A stretch of DNA of 64,000 bases from Pelodera strongyloides (GCA_036852015.1 JAANDG010000474.1:21001-85000); one strand, 5' to 3'; shown: positions 22,216 to 33,769, counted from the first letter of the stretch. Made by a program: numbers and translations. Notes: generated by a model not told the origin, from the letters alone.

Positions 22216-22379
22216 CCCTACTTTTTTGACCATCATGTAGCGTGGTAATAACGCTGCGGGTTCAATTTCCGCGCGCGACTGGTTGCACCTACCGGGTGTA
22301 CAAACGGTAGTACAAGTGAAAACTTGGGAAGGTTGAATGAATCAGGTCTGGTTGTCCATTCCGTGATCAAAGATGGCCT

Positions 22380-22765
22380 ATATATCTAGGCGCACTACTT
22401 CGGTAGTTCAGAATGCAGGGGCTCCCTCGGGGACCCTGCAGTCAGACCATCAATGAATACTTCGGTAGCTCAGAATGCAGGGACTCCCTCGGGGGACCCT
22501 GCAGTCAGACCCTCAATGACAGTAAAGTTCAAGCTTTCACAGTAAGGGGCTCCCTCGGGGACCCTGCAGTCAGACCCTCAATGACAGTAAAGTTCAAGCT
22601 TTCACAGTACTTCTCCGTCACGTCTAGATCAAATAAGGCCTATATACCTAGGCGCACTACTTCGGTAGATCAGAAGACCGCAGGGGCTCCCTCGGGGGAT
22701 CCTGCAGTCAGTCCCTCAATGACATTTCAAGCTTTCACAGTACTTCTCCGTCACGTCTATATGCG
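22380..22765. repeat. diverged tandem repeat with GGCTCCCTCGGGG core
   Basis: Four copies of a unit containing CTTCGGTAG, TCAGAA, CAGGGGCTCCCTCGGGG, ACCCTGCAGTCAGACC and CTCAATGA, of varying length (about 60-130 bp). A second shared block is CACAGTACTTCTCCGTCACG. The frame across it is not a protein gene. Confidence 0.8.
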
Positions 22766-22799
22766 GTGATTAACAAAGTAAAGCGACAAAGTAATATTC

Positions 22800-24030
22800 T
22801 TTATCACTCTCCTTTTCCAGTAATCACTCACCCACACTCAATCTCCATCTCCAGATTTTCCCCCTCTCATGTTTTCTGTCTATCACCTTCCTCCTCGCTT
22901 TCTTCCTTTCATTTCCTCTCATCAACCACTAGTAACATTCTACTAGAGATAATATTTCGAAACCATTTAACTTATTGTATTGACTTTAGGTCTCACGGTC
23001 TCGCTCCCCACATACTTTCTTACTTCTTACTTGCCTACGCACAGTCTCACACTCATTTCACATCTCAGTCTCCTATTCCCTTTCCCCCTCCCTCACTCTT
23101 CCATTCCCACTCACCTTCTTTTCGTCTCCCTCTCACCCTCCTGTATTTTATTGTACTCACTGTATACCTTTGATGTTCCTACCCTTCTCGTTCTCACTGT
23201 CTATTGTCTAGTAGGCTTTGTATACTGTAGCTCGTCTTCTCACTCTCCTCCACTCATACTGTATTTATTTTTTACTCATCCATTCACACCTTCTTTCACC
23301 TCACTCACTCACTCTCCGTCTTCCACTTACTCTTACGTAGTGTAGATATTTTTTACCTTAATTCTCCTTAACGTAATTCATCTCATTCTCACCGTGTAGA
23401 TATTTTTCTCGTTAGCTCACGTCCCGCCGCCGTAATTCACCTCTTTTTCACCCTCACCTGGTGTAACTATTTTTTTCTCATTTACTCCCTCGTACTGTAT
23501 AGTGTATATATTTTTTCTAGTTAACTCACCGTCTTATTTCACCACTTGTTCACCCTCGCCTCTTACTCACCCCTGTACTGTATCTCGTTAATTCCCACTC
23601 CCCCCCCCCCCCCCCCCCCCCCCCCTTACTGCATAGGTATTGTGTAGACATATCTTCGTGTTACCTCTCAGTAACTCAAGCCCCCCCCCCTTTCCACCTT
23701 CACCTCTTGTAAATATTTTCTCTCATTTACTTACCCCTCCCCCGTACTGTATAGTGTATATTTTTTTCGTTAACTCACCGTCTTATCACCACTTGCTCAC
23801 TCTCGCCTCTTACTCGCCCATGTACTGTAACTCGTTAATTCCCCCCCCCCCTTGTTAACACACCGGAACTCCATTCCCCACGGTATAGTGTAAATATCTC
23901 TTCTCATTAACTCACTTTCGTTACTCACCTTTTGCTCACCCTCGCCTCTTACCTGCTCACCCCCCCCCGTACTGTATAGTGTATATATATATCTTCTCGT
24001 TAACTCACCCTAACTACCCCCTACCGTATA
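22800..24030. repeat. pyrimidine-rich degenerate minisatellite with long C runs
   Basis: CT-rich sequence with recurring GTACTGTATAGTGTA, ATTTTTTTCTCGTTAACTCACC and CCCCCC blocks. An uninterrupted run of 26 C lies at 23600-23625, with shorter runs near 23680 and 23840. On the minus strand these are G runs that could form quadruplexes. Confidence 0.8.
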
Positions 24031-24990
24031 GTGTTGATATTTTTCTCAATAACTCACCGCCCTAACCCTAACTTACCTTAACTCACCCTGTTCCACCTTA
24101 ATCACTGTATAGTGTACATCTCTTTCTCGTTACTAACTCACACCTTTCCACGTATATAGTGTACATATTTTTCCCGTTACTCACCCATCTTCTTATATAG
24201 TGTACATATTTTTCCCGTTACTCACTAACTCACACCTTTCACTTTCCACCCCTTGTATATAGTGTACATATTTTTCTCGTTATTCACTAACTCACACCTC
24301 ACACCCCTGTATATAGTGTACATATTTTTCTCGTTACTCATTACTCACTAACTCACAGCTTCTAACCCCCTGTATATATTGTACATATCGTTCTCGTCAC
24401 TCACTAACTCACACCTTCTCACACCCAGGTATATAGTGTACATATTTTTCTCGTTACTCACTAACTCACATCTTCTAACCCCCTGTATATAGTGTACATA
24501 TTTTTCTCGTTACTCACTAACTCACAGCTTCTAACCCCCTGTATATATTGTACATATCGTTCTCGTCACTCACTAACTCACACCTTCTCACACCCAGGTA
24601 TATAGTGTACATATTTTTCTCGTTACTCACTAACTCACATCTTCTAACCCCCTGTATATAGTGTACATATTTTTCTCGTTACTCACTAACTCACAGCTTC
24701 TAACCCCCTGTATATATTGTACATATCGTTCTCGTCACTCACTAACTCACACCTTCTCACACCCAGGTATATAGTGTACATATTTTTTCTCGTTACTCAC
24801 TAACTCACATCTTCTAACCCCCTGTATATAGTGTACATATTTTTCTCGTTACTCACTAACTCACAGCTTCTAACCCCCTGTATATATTGTACATATCGTT
24901 CTCGTCACTCACTAACTCACACCTTCTCACACCCTGTATATAGTGTATATATTTTTCTTACTCACCATTACTCACTCCCCTCACTGTATA
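24030..24990. repeat. minisatellite with 169-bp higher-order unit
   Basis: Basic unit of about 56 bp: TATATAGTGTACATATTTTT, CTCGTTACTCACTAACTCAC, then a variable end. From about 24420 three unit types alternate (ends CACCCAGG, TCTAACCCCC, and the ATTGTACATATCG variant). The marker CACCCAGG recurs at 24422, 24591 and 24760, an exact 169-bp period. Confidence 0.9.
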
Positions 24991-25007
24991 TAGTGTACAT
25001 ATTTGTG

Positions 25008-25260
25008 TTGTTTTTGTGTGTTTGTTTATGTTTTGTTGTTGTTGTGTGTTTTTTTTTATTGTTGTTGTGTGTATTTTTTATTGTTGTTGTGTATTTTTAT
25101 TGTTGTTGTGTATTTTTATTGTTGTTGTGTATTTTTATTGTTGTTGTGTATTTTTATTGTTGTTGTGTATTTTTATTGTTGTTGTGTATTTTTATTGTTG
25201 TTGTGTATTTTTAGTGTTGTTGTGTATTTTTATGTGTTGTATATTTTTTATTGTTGTTGT
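25008..25260. repeat. 19-bp tandem repeat (TTGTTGTTGTGTATTTTTA)
   Basis: About eight copies of a 19-bp unit. Because 19 is not a multiple of three, the same Cys/Val/Phe/Tyr-rich pseudo-peptide appears in all three frames. It is not coding. T-rich sequence follows to about 25430. Confidence 0.9.
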
Positions 25261-25432
25261 GTATTGGGGTTAGCCCTTTTTGGTTTTTTTATTGTTTTTT
25301 TTTAAATTTGTTTGTGTTTTGTATTTTTATTGTGTTTTTTTATTTATTTGTTTTATTTATTAGTTTTTTTTTATTTTTTATTTTTTGTTTTTTTTTTAAT
25401 CATTATTACAAGACTAACCATACTTTTTTTAG

Positions 25433-25531
25433 GCGAGCGATGAGTGCAACAAGGATACTCGGCCGCATTCCGGAGTCCCTGCAGGAGCGAAACCTAGTTC
25501 TAAAGATGAGTTTCGTCAATTTTTCTTTTAA
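25433..25531 (+). CDS. candidate terminal exon with overlapping polyA signal
   Basis: Follows a very T-rich tract ending in TTTTTTTAG. Open for 32 codons (ASDECNKDTRPHSGVPAGAK, then PSSKDEFRQFFF) to a TAA that overlaps AATAAA at 25530. A shifted frame from an ATG at 25441 is also open for 34 codons. The upstream exon is not identified. Confidence 0.3.
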   Translation, partial: ASDECNKDTRPHSGVPAGAKPSSKDEFRQFFF

Positions 25532-25599
25532 TAAAAATGTGTAAGATCTCTCCCGCTTCACTTTCGGTGGCGTCCCTGTAGTGAAGTGGAAGAAAACCA

Positions 25600-27440
25600 A
25601 AAGCGCCGCACTTGAACGCCCCTTCTCCGTAGGACTGGTCGCAGTAGTTTCTGCTGGAAACTACTGTTACTTGCTTAGTATCGGTATGCTAAATTACTTT
25701 GGCCGAAGTAATTTTAGCGCACCTTGTTCTACTCAAAATGGGCGGTTGGCACTCGAAGGAGTGCTGAACGCCGCGTTATTTATAGGTGGTGTCATGAAAG
25801 TTACTGCTGGGAACTTTTGTGACATGACTTGATGCGCTAAATTACCTTGGCAGATGTAAATTGGTGTACCTTGTTCTAATCGAAATTGTTGTTCGTACTC
25901 TTTCGTTTTGAAGGAGTGCGGAACACACACTGCATTATTTATAGGCGGTGTAACGTTTCTCTCTGCTGGGAACGTTTGCAACATGCTTTGGGGCGCTCAA
26001 TTACTTTGACCGAAGTAATTTCAGCGTGACTTGTTCTGATCAAAATTGTTGTTCGCACTCCTTCGTTTTGAAGGAGTGCTGAACTTCGCGTTATTTATAG
26101 GGGGTGTCATGAAAGTTACTGCTGGGAACTTTTGTGACACGCCTTGATGCCCTAAATTACTTTGGCTGATGTAAATTAGTGCACCTTGCTATAATCGAAA
26201 TTGTTGTTCGTACTCTTTCGCTTTGAAGGAGAGCGGAACACACACTGCATTATTTACAGGCGTTGTAACAAACGTTTCTGCTGGGAACGTTTGCAACATG
26301 CTTTGGGCGCTAAATTACTTTGACCGAAGTAATTTTAGCGTAACTTGTTCTAATCAAAATTGTTGTTCGCACTCCTTCGTTTTGAAGGAGTGCTGAACTT
26401 CGCGTTATTTATAGGTGGTGTCACGAAAGTTACTGCTGGGAACTTTTGTGACACGCCTTGATGCCCTAAATTACTTCGGCTGATGTAAATTAGTGCACCT
26501 TGCTATAATCGAAATTGTTGTTCGTACTCTTTCGCTTTGAAGGAGAGCGGAACACACACTGCATTATTTACAGGCGTTGTAACAAACGTTTCTGCTGGGA
26601 ACGTTTGCAACATGCTTTGGGCGCTAAATTACTTTGACCGAAGTAATTTTAGCGTAACTTGTTCTAATCAAAATTGTTGTTCGCACTCCTTCGTTTTGAA
26701 GTTCAGCACTCCTTCGTTTTGAAGGAGTGCTGAACGCCGCGTTATTTATAGGTGGTGTCACGAAAGTTACTGCTGGGAACTTTTGTGACATGCCTTGATG
26801 CGCTAAATTACTTTGGCCGATGTAAATTAGTGTACCTTGCTATAATCGAAATTGTTGTTCGTACTCTTTCGTTTTGAAGGAGTGCGGAACACACACTGCA
26901 TTATTTACAGGCGTTGTAACAAACGTTTCTGCTGTGAACGTTTGCAACATGCTTTGGGGCTCTAAACTACCTTGACCGAAGTGAATTTCGCGTAACTTGT
27001 TCTAATCAAAATTGTTGTTCGCACTCCTTCGTTTTGAAGTTCAGCACTCCTTCGTTTTGAAGGAGTGCTGAACGCCGCGTTATTTATAGGTGGTGTCACG
27101 AAAGTTACTGCTGGGAACTTTTGTGACATGCCTTGATGCGCTAAATTACTTTGGCCGATGTAAATTAGTGTACCTTGCTATAATCGAAATTGTTGTTCGT
27201 ACTCTTTCGTTTTGAAGGAGTGCGGAACACACACTGCATTATTTACAGGCGGTGTAACAAACGTTTCTGCTGTGAACGTTTGCAAAATGATTTGGGGCTC
27301 TAAATTACCTTGACCGAAGTGAATTTCGCGTAACTTGTTCTAATCAAAGTTGTTGTTCGCACTCCTTCGTTTTTAAGGAGTGCTGAACACCGCTTATATA
27401 GGCGGTGTCACAAATGTTTCTGCTGGGAACCTTTGTGGCA
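25600..27440. repeat. satellite of 314-338 bp units, each carrying several hairpins
   Basis: About 5.5 copies; the marker CACTCCTTCGTTTTGAAGG recurs at about 26056, 26370, 26684, 27022 and 27360. Each unit is a dimer of two related halves of about 157 bp. Each half has inverted repeats: CACTCCTTC/GAAGGAGTG; a stem around the loop CTGCTGGG; and CGCTAAATTACTT/AAGTAATTTTAGCG. Stem sequences differ between halves while pairing is kept. A 24-bp duplication accounts for the 338-bp units. No coding frame is conserved. Confidence 0.9.
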
Positions 27441-27845
27441 CCTCCTGTAAACTTACAGTCGTTCTCATTTGCAATTGTTTTGTAACTTTTCCCCAACACG
27501 TGCGGCGTAGTTATGCAAAAACTTAAGAAAAAGTAAATTTCGGGAATAAAACTGATAGCTGTTCTATATCTGTCACTCATTGAGCAATGTGATGGACAGT
27601 GCAATTTGTTCGAAGAGGTTGTGGACCCGGCAGTGGACGTGTTGTTGACCGATCGGTGATGCATCATACGTTCCGTGCGTGGATGCATGACGTGGGTTAG
27701 TTCTGTCCTTTCATTTTGCCATTTTTTGTGCGTATAGTAGCTACTACAAGATATATGCACAACTATTTGATCTTCCTGTTACGTGTGTTGCACCTAGGAT
27801 TGAAGGCTCTATTTACTGTTGTTTAGACTAATTTTGCATGTTCAG

Positions 27846-28092
27846 GTTATTCGACGGACTTCGGCAGGCTATGAGGATCGACAGGAAGATCGACAGTACC
27901 GTGACAGCTCTCACTGGTATGTTTACTTATTTTCATACGTATTTTCACATTATTTGTGATTTTCACACACTTTAAATGATTAGTATTTTATTTCATTATT
28001 ATTTTCAGCGCACTCAAAGGAAGGAAGTTCTCCGCAACAACAGGGCATGGACCAGTGAACATCTAGCTTTGATAAGGGCGGCCCGCCCACTG
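27846..28092 (+). CDS. candidate exon pair (unrecognised)
   Basis: Segment 27846-27916 (TTCAG acceptor, GTATGT donor) and the segment from 28009 (ATTTTCAG acceptor) join in phase as LFDGLRQAMRIDRKIDSTVT then ALTAHSKEGSSPQQQGMDQ, with a TGA at 28056-28058. That reading looks like a protein C-terminus. In another frame 28009-28092 stays open to a GTGAGT donor. Only RNA evidence can decide. Confidence 0.35.
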
Positions 28093-28099
28093 TGAGTAT

Positions 28100-28570
28100 T
28101 TTTAATTGTATGCGATAATTGTGAATGCACAATGTAGCCAGGTAGTTTTTCTTATTTACAACCTTACAACTCACTCATTAGCCCTTATTTTATGGAGTAA
28201 ATCTCCCAAATCTTTGTTTTTCAACGATATTTCTTTGTTACTTATTGAGCGAAGTGTTGGGATATCCGCCGATCAACTCACGAAGATGGAAGCCGTTTGT
28301 TATCCACAAAAGTGGAGAGAGCGCGAACTTTACGGAACGACAATATAGGTTGGTTCTTTTTGGTGCCTTCTTGAAGAATATACTTTGTAGATACTAAAAC
28401 ACCCTTCCTCCACAGTATTTGGTTTTCCTTTGTAAATGTGTATGCTATATTTGCCGTGCAGACTGTACAGAAGCTGATGGTTAGTTAGTAGAGTAGTATA
28501 TTAGTATATTAAACATAAGCCGCTCATAATTGCTACTAATTTGACTCAAAAGTTCATCGGTTATTTGTTT
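28100..28570 (+). other. open segment, uncertain
   Basis: One frame is open at 28106-28348; its last third (SADQLTKMEAVCYPQKWRER) looks protein-like and ends at TAG followed by GTTGGT. No clear acceptor precedes it. Otherwise nothing. Confidence 0.2.
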
Positions 28571-28573
28571 CAG

Positions 28574-28669
28574 GAACACTACTCTCATTCCGTCACTGGC
28601 TGTGAACACCTATTCACGGACACTATGTGCATGTGCCTGTCCGCATCGTTAGCTGTGTTTTCATTCAAG
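28574..28669 (+). CDS. candidate coding exon, member of a duplicated pair
   Basis: TGTTTCAG acceptor, GTAATC donor, 32 codons open in phase 0 (EHYSHSVTGCEHLFTDTMCM then a hydrophobic end). DNA at 29060-29140 is similar at both ends and keeps both splice sites, which suggests exon duplication. The function is unknown. Confidence 0.35.
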
Positions 28670-29059
28670 GTAATCACTTAGAGTAGTTTTGCATAGCGTA
28701 TAATTTGCTAATGACGACATGATTACTGCGCTCCGTCACAATGAGGGGTGTTGGATTTATGTCCTATGCTGACAATGAGATCTTACAAAAAATTTCTGAT
28801 CCCCATTGTTTATCCCAAAAAAAGTCATTTTAAACGGAGTATATTATTGGAGTTATTGGAGATATATTATTATAGTAAGTTATATTGGAGTAGGGTTATG
28901 TTTTCAGTGATCACATGACATGATATCTATGAACTCGCTTCTGTCTATGATAAGGATCCTCCCGGCTAGTTGTATAAGACCCTAGGTGGACAGGAACCTA
29001 TAGAAGGATAGGTGATTATCTAGAAATCTAGACTCTACGTTCACATGGAAATTGTTTAG

Positions 29060-29140
29060 GGAATCTACGACCATTTCGTCACTGACTGCAACATTGAAGC
29101 TTGCATCCCATTACGGCGGCCCTAGCTGTTTTAAACAAAG
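29060..29140 (+). pseudogene. diverged duplicate of the 28574-28669 exon
   Basis: Shares TAC...CATTTCGTCACTGACTG at the start and TAGCTGTTTTA...AAAGGTAATTCAC at the end with the exon 490 bp upstream. The corresponding frame contains stop codons, so it is probably non-functional, or it is used in another frame. Confidence 0.35.
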
Positions 29141-29861
29141 GTAATTCACCCTTCCTTGAATATTGTTCGTGTTGTTTTTGTGTTTTATTTATGTTTCATA
29201 GGTTTATTCCCTAAGAGATCACAGATCACGTTTGTAAGCGGTGTTTGATTGTGTCAGTAACGTTTAGTAATAGGGGACATATGGATATGTTTCACTAAAT
29301 GTGTACACATTTACACTTGCATTTGGTCTGAGCTGAGACCATTCGACTGATGATTTACTGTGTGTAGTGTGTGGTGATGCAGGCAACATCTATGCTTCTA
29401 AGTTTTCTTATGTAACTTCCGTTTCTGTTAGAGGATGAGAATGAGAACATCAATTCAAATAGTGAAAAAGCAGTCTTAATTTCTGTACTCTCTTTAGGCG
29501 TCCGTACACATACTGGTCAGATTGAGCGGAGGTGCCAACTGCCAATGGCAGCCGTATGAATATCCAACGATGCGCAGTGAGTTTATATTCGTCCTTTATC
29601 TGCTTTTGTAACCTTTTCTACTAGACAACGCTATGTGGATTCCGAAAAAAATTACGTGTAGCTGCGTTTTCTGCCATAGAACTCTGTGGCGAGCCTTTCT
29701 CATTGCATGAAATAATGTGACGCACTCGCTTAACTTGAAGAATATTGTGATTATTGATTTTCGACCATAAAATGATGTGATGATGATGAGATCACTTTGT
29801 AACGCATTAACATATATCGGTATATCTACATTAGTTATTTCTAAAGTGATCATAGTTGCAG

Positions 29862-30251
29862 GAACTCGAGGACGGGGCGGTGACTACGAAGGCGACAGCG
29901 ATGGGAAAAATGAGAAGCATGAGAAGGATTTGGCCGACCATCTCAATTTTTTCGTTTCCGGACACAAGGTAGGTTGCAACTTGACGTGATGCTACTATGC
30001 TACTCTGCAAGTTCTGTAGACCCAAGCTGTGCTAACAAAGGCTACAAAGGCAACTCCTACTCCTCATCTGTTCACGAATGTAGTTGCTATCCAAGGAAGG
30101 TTTCGCTGTAGTCAAGTACATTGCGTTTGGATATAAATAGTTCAAGTTTCTTCTCTAGGAATTCGTGGACAGGGACCGGAAGATACATAAATTGTTTTCG
30201 ACAATTTCGCGTGGGCTGAGGATATGGGAGGTTGGTTTAACATTTACATGA
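29862..30251 (+). CDS. candidate last two exons of a plus-strand gene
   Basis: Exon 29862-29968 (GTTGCAG acceptor, GTAGGT donor) reads TRGRGGDYEGDSDGKNEKHE followed by KDLADHLNFFVSGHK, strongly hydrophilic and charged. It joins in phase 0 with 30159-30251 (TTCTCTAG acceptor), EFVDRDRKIHKLFSTISRGL and on to a TGA at 30249-30251. AATAAA signals at about 30363 and 30413 fit a 3' UTR end. The composition is much more protein-like than most frames nearby. No known domain. Confidence 0.5.
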
Positions 30252-30359
30252 TTACATTCAGCGAACTCCCAAGTTGTATCCAATAGTTGAACACTAGCGA
30301 GAGTTGGTGTTAGAAGCTACTGTAGCTAACCGTCCAAAAATTTCTAATATTTTTCATAG

Positions 30360-30420
30360 GATGAATAAAAGTAGGTGGTAGTAGGTTAGCTGTTTTAAGT
30401 TGTTTTTCAAACAATAAAAT
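30360..30420 (+). terminator. possible polyadenylation signals
   Basis: AATAAA at about 30363 and again at about 30413, 110-160 bp after the stop codon of the preceding candidate exon. T/G-rich sequence follows. No other gene is seen at 30260-30720. Confidence 0.35.
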
Positions 30421-30739
30421 CTTTGCTCGTTGTGTTGCTTGTACCCCGATTATTTTGTACTGTATTTTGTTGTGCTTTGAATTTGTGTTTTGAGTATTTT
30501 ATTATGACTGTTTTCGTTATGATTTGTGAGTCTTTAATATTCGCGACCCATTGATGTAGGGTTTATCACACAAATTTTTCCGTCGGGTTAAGCATCTATC
30601 TGATTATCGATGTTAGGAGATATATTCGGAAAGTTCAATTGGGACCGTGCGCGCATATGTAAAGTGTTTTCAAGCAAGATAAGTTCTAACGCATTATCTT
30701 ATTTGGTTATATGCATCACGGTATTTTCAGTTACGTGAA

Positions 30740-33330
30740 AATAACGTGCGCATACAGTCGTTTTAAAATAAAAAATATGATCTATACAAAATTAGTGCGC
30801 CGCAACATTTTCCAGCAGACTGTGTTATGGCGCTCTTTTTTATCAAACGGATTGCATGCGTAACGTTATTTTATGCCAGCGCGCGTTACCCATGCGTTGC
30901 TTACATAAAATAACGTGCGCATATAGTCCTCTTAAAATAAAATATGATCTTCTCAGAATTAGTGCGCCGCAACATTTTCCAGCAGACTGTGTTGTGGCGC
31001 TCTTTTTTATCAAACGAATTGTATGCGTAGCGTTATTTTATGCCAGCGCGCGTTACCCATGCGTTGCGTACATAAAATAACGTGCGCATATAGTCATCTT
31101 AAAATAAAATATGATCTTCTCAGAATTAGTGCGCCGCAACATTTTCCAGCAGACTGTGTTATGGCGCTCTTTTTTATCAAACGGATTGCATGCGTAACGT
31201 TATTTTATGCCAGCGCGCGTTACCCATGCGTTGCTTACATAAAATAACGTGCGCATATAGTCCTCTTAAAATAAAATATGATCTTCTCAGAATTAGTGCG
31301 CCGCAACATTTTCCAGCAGACTGTGTTGTGGCGCTCTTTTTTATCAAACGGATTGCATGCGTAACGTTATTTTCTGCCAGCGCGCGTTACCCGTGCGTTG
31401 CTTACATAAAATAACGTGTGCATATAGTCCTCTTAAAATAAAATATGATCTTCTCAGAATTAGTGCGCCGCAACATTTTCCAGCAGACTGTGTTGTGGCG
31501 CTCTTTTTTTATCAAACGGATTGCATGCGTAACGTTATTTTCTGCCAGCGCGCGTTACCCATGCGTTGCTTACATAAAATAACGTGCGCATATAGTCCTC
31601 TTAAAATAAAATATGATCTTCTCAGAATTAGTGCGCCGCAACATTTTCCAGCAGACTGTGTTGTGGCGCTCTTTTTTATCAAACGGATTGCATGCGTAAC
31701 GTTATTTTCTGCCAGCGCGCGTTACCCATGCGTTGCTTACATAAAATAACGTGCGCATATAGTCCTTTTAAAATAAAATAAAATAAAATATGATCTTCTC
31801 AGAATTAGTGCGCCGCAACATTTTCCAGCAGACTGTGATATGGCGCTCTTTTTTATCAAACGGATTGCATGCGTAACGTTATTTTATGCCAGCGCGCGTT
31901 ACCCATGCGTTGCTTACATAAAATAACGTGCGCATATAGTCCTCTTAAAATAAAATAAAATAAAGTATGATCTTCTCAGAATTAGTGCGCCGCAACATTT
32001 TCCAGCAGACTGTGTTGTGGCGCTCTTTTTTATCAAACGGATTGCATGCGTAACGTTATTTTCTGCCAGCGCCCGTTACCCATGCGTTCCTTACATAAAA
32101 TAACGTGCGCATATAGTCCTCTTAAAATAAAATATGATCTTCTCAGAATTAGTGCGCCGCAACATTTTCCAGCAGACTGTGTTGTGGCGCTCTTTTTTTA
32201 TCAAACGGATTGCATGCGTAACGTTATTTTCTGCCGGCGCGCGTTACCCATGCGTTGCTTACATAAAATAACGTGCGCATATAGTCCTCTTAAAATAAAA
32301 TATGATCTCAGAATTAGTGCGCCGCAACATTTTCCAGCAGACTGTGTTATGGCGCTCTTTTTTATCAAACGGATTGCATGCGTAACGTTATTTTCTGCCA
32401 GCGCGCGTTACCCATGCGTTGCTTACATAAAATAACGTGCGCATATAGTCCTTTTAAAATAAAATATGATCTTCTCAGAATTAGTGCGCCGCAACATTTT
32501 CCAGCAGACTGTGTTATGGCGCTCTTTTTTATCAAACGGATTGCATGCGTAACGTTATTTTCTGCCAGCGCGCGTTACCCATGCGTTGCTTACATAAAAT
32601 AACGTGCGCATATAGTCCTTTTAAAATAAAATATGATCTTCTCAGAATTAGTGCGCCGCAACATTTTCCAGCAGACTGTGTTATGGCGCTCTTTTTTATC
32701 AAACGGATTGCATGCGTAACGTTATTTTCTGCCAGCGCGCGTTACCCATGCGTTGCTTACATAAAATAACGTGCTCATATAGTCCTCTTAAAATAAAATA
32801 TGATCTTCTCAGAATTAGTGCGCCGCAACATTTTCCAGCAGACTGTGTTATGGCGCTCTTTTTTATCAAACGGATTGCATGCGTAACGTTATTTTCTGCC
32901 AGCGCGCGTTACCCATGCGTTGCTTACATAAAATAACGTGCGCATATAGTCCTCTTAAAATAAAATATGATCTTCTCAGAAATAGTGCGCCGCAACATTT
33001 TCCAGCAGACTGTGTTGTGGCGCTCTTTTTTATCAAACGAATTGTATGCGTAGCGTTATTTTCTGCCAGCGCGCGTTACCCATGCGTAGCTTCTGAGAAT
33101 TAGTGGTGCGCCGCAACATTTTCCAGCAGACTGTGTTGAACGGATTGCATGCGTAACGTTATTTTCTGCCAGTGCGCGTTGCCCGTGCGTTGCTTACATA
33201 AAATAACGTTCGCATATTGTCCTTCTAAAATAAAATAAAATATGATCTTCTGAGAATTAGTGCGCTGCAAAATTTTCCCGCAGACTGTGTTGTGGCGCTC
33301 TTTTTTATCAAACGGATTTTTTTTTATCAA
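30740..33330. repeat. 167-bp satellite array, about 15 copies
   Basis: A nearly identical unit recurs every 167 bp (starts of the same frame at 30856, 31023, 31190, 31357 and so on). A few copies have extra TAAAA units, small deletions or an extra T. The unit contains nested inverted repeats: GCGCCGCAACA/TGTTGTGGCGC, GCATGCGTAACG/CGTTACCCATGC and ACGTTATTTTATG/CATAAAATAACGT. A 74-codon frame runs through each unit but follows the repeat, varies with it, and is not credible as a gene. Confidence 0.95.
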
Positions 33331-33355
33331 AATAATATGTTGCGGCGCTCGTTTA

Positions 33356-33768
33356 AAGGGTCAGGCCCTTTTCAGATAACCCCTATTGTTGATGACTTCG
33401 TCGGATTCTCCGTTTCAAATATAGTAGGCTGAATTTTTTTCCAATTTTTAGTAGCAATATTCACGCAGTTTTCAGCAATTTACCATGGCCAGTCATACAC
33501 AACAATCAATCGCAGTTGTCACGCCCATTCACGCTGATTGGCCAATAACCCAATTGCCACGCCCAATATAGCATATTGGCCAGTCAGCGCGAAGGGGCGT
33601 GACAACTGCGATTGATTGTTGTGTATGACTGGACATGGTAAATTGCTGGTAATTGCGTGAATGTTGCGCTTGAAGTTTGAAAAAAAATTGCATCCTAACA
33701 TATTTGATACGGAGAATCAGATAGAATTATATAAAATAGGTGTTACCTGAAATGGGTCTGACCCTTTA
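33356..33768. mobile_element. palindromic MITE, family A copy 1, flanked by TA
   Basis: A 413-bp element whose two halves are inverted repeats. Ends are AAGGGTCAGGCCC and GGGTCTGACCCTT; inner arms pair through CAGTCATACACAACAATCAA and GCAGTTGTCACGCC. It is bounded by TA on both sides, as for Tc1/mariner-type insertions. No transposase. Confidence 0.85.
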
Positions 33769-33769
33769 A

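Noticed and set aside
24831..25305. Cys/Val/Phe/Tyr-rich frames in all three plus frames
   Set aside because: Produced by a 19-bp tandem repeat, which rotates through all frames.
30856..33103. Series of 74-130 codon plus-strand frames starting MRNVI
   Set aside because: They recur every 167 bp with the satellite unit, cross unit boundaries and change with indels; they follow the DNA repeat, not protein constraint.
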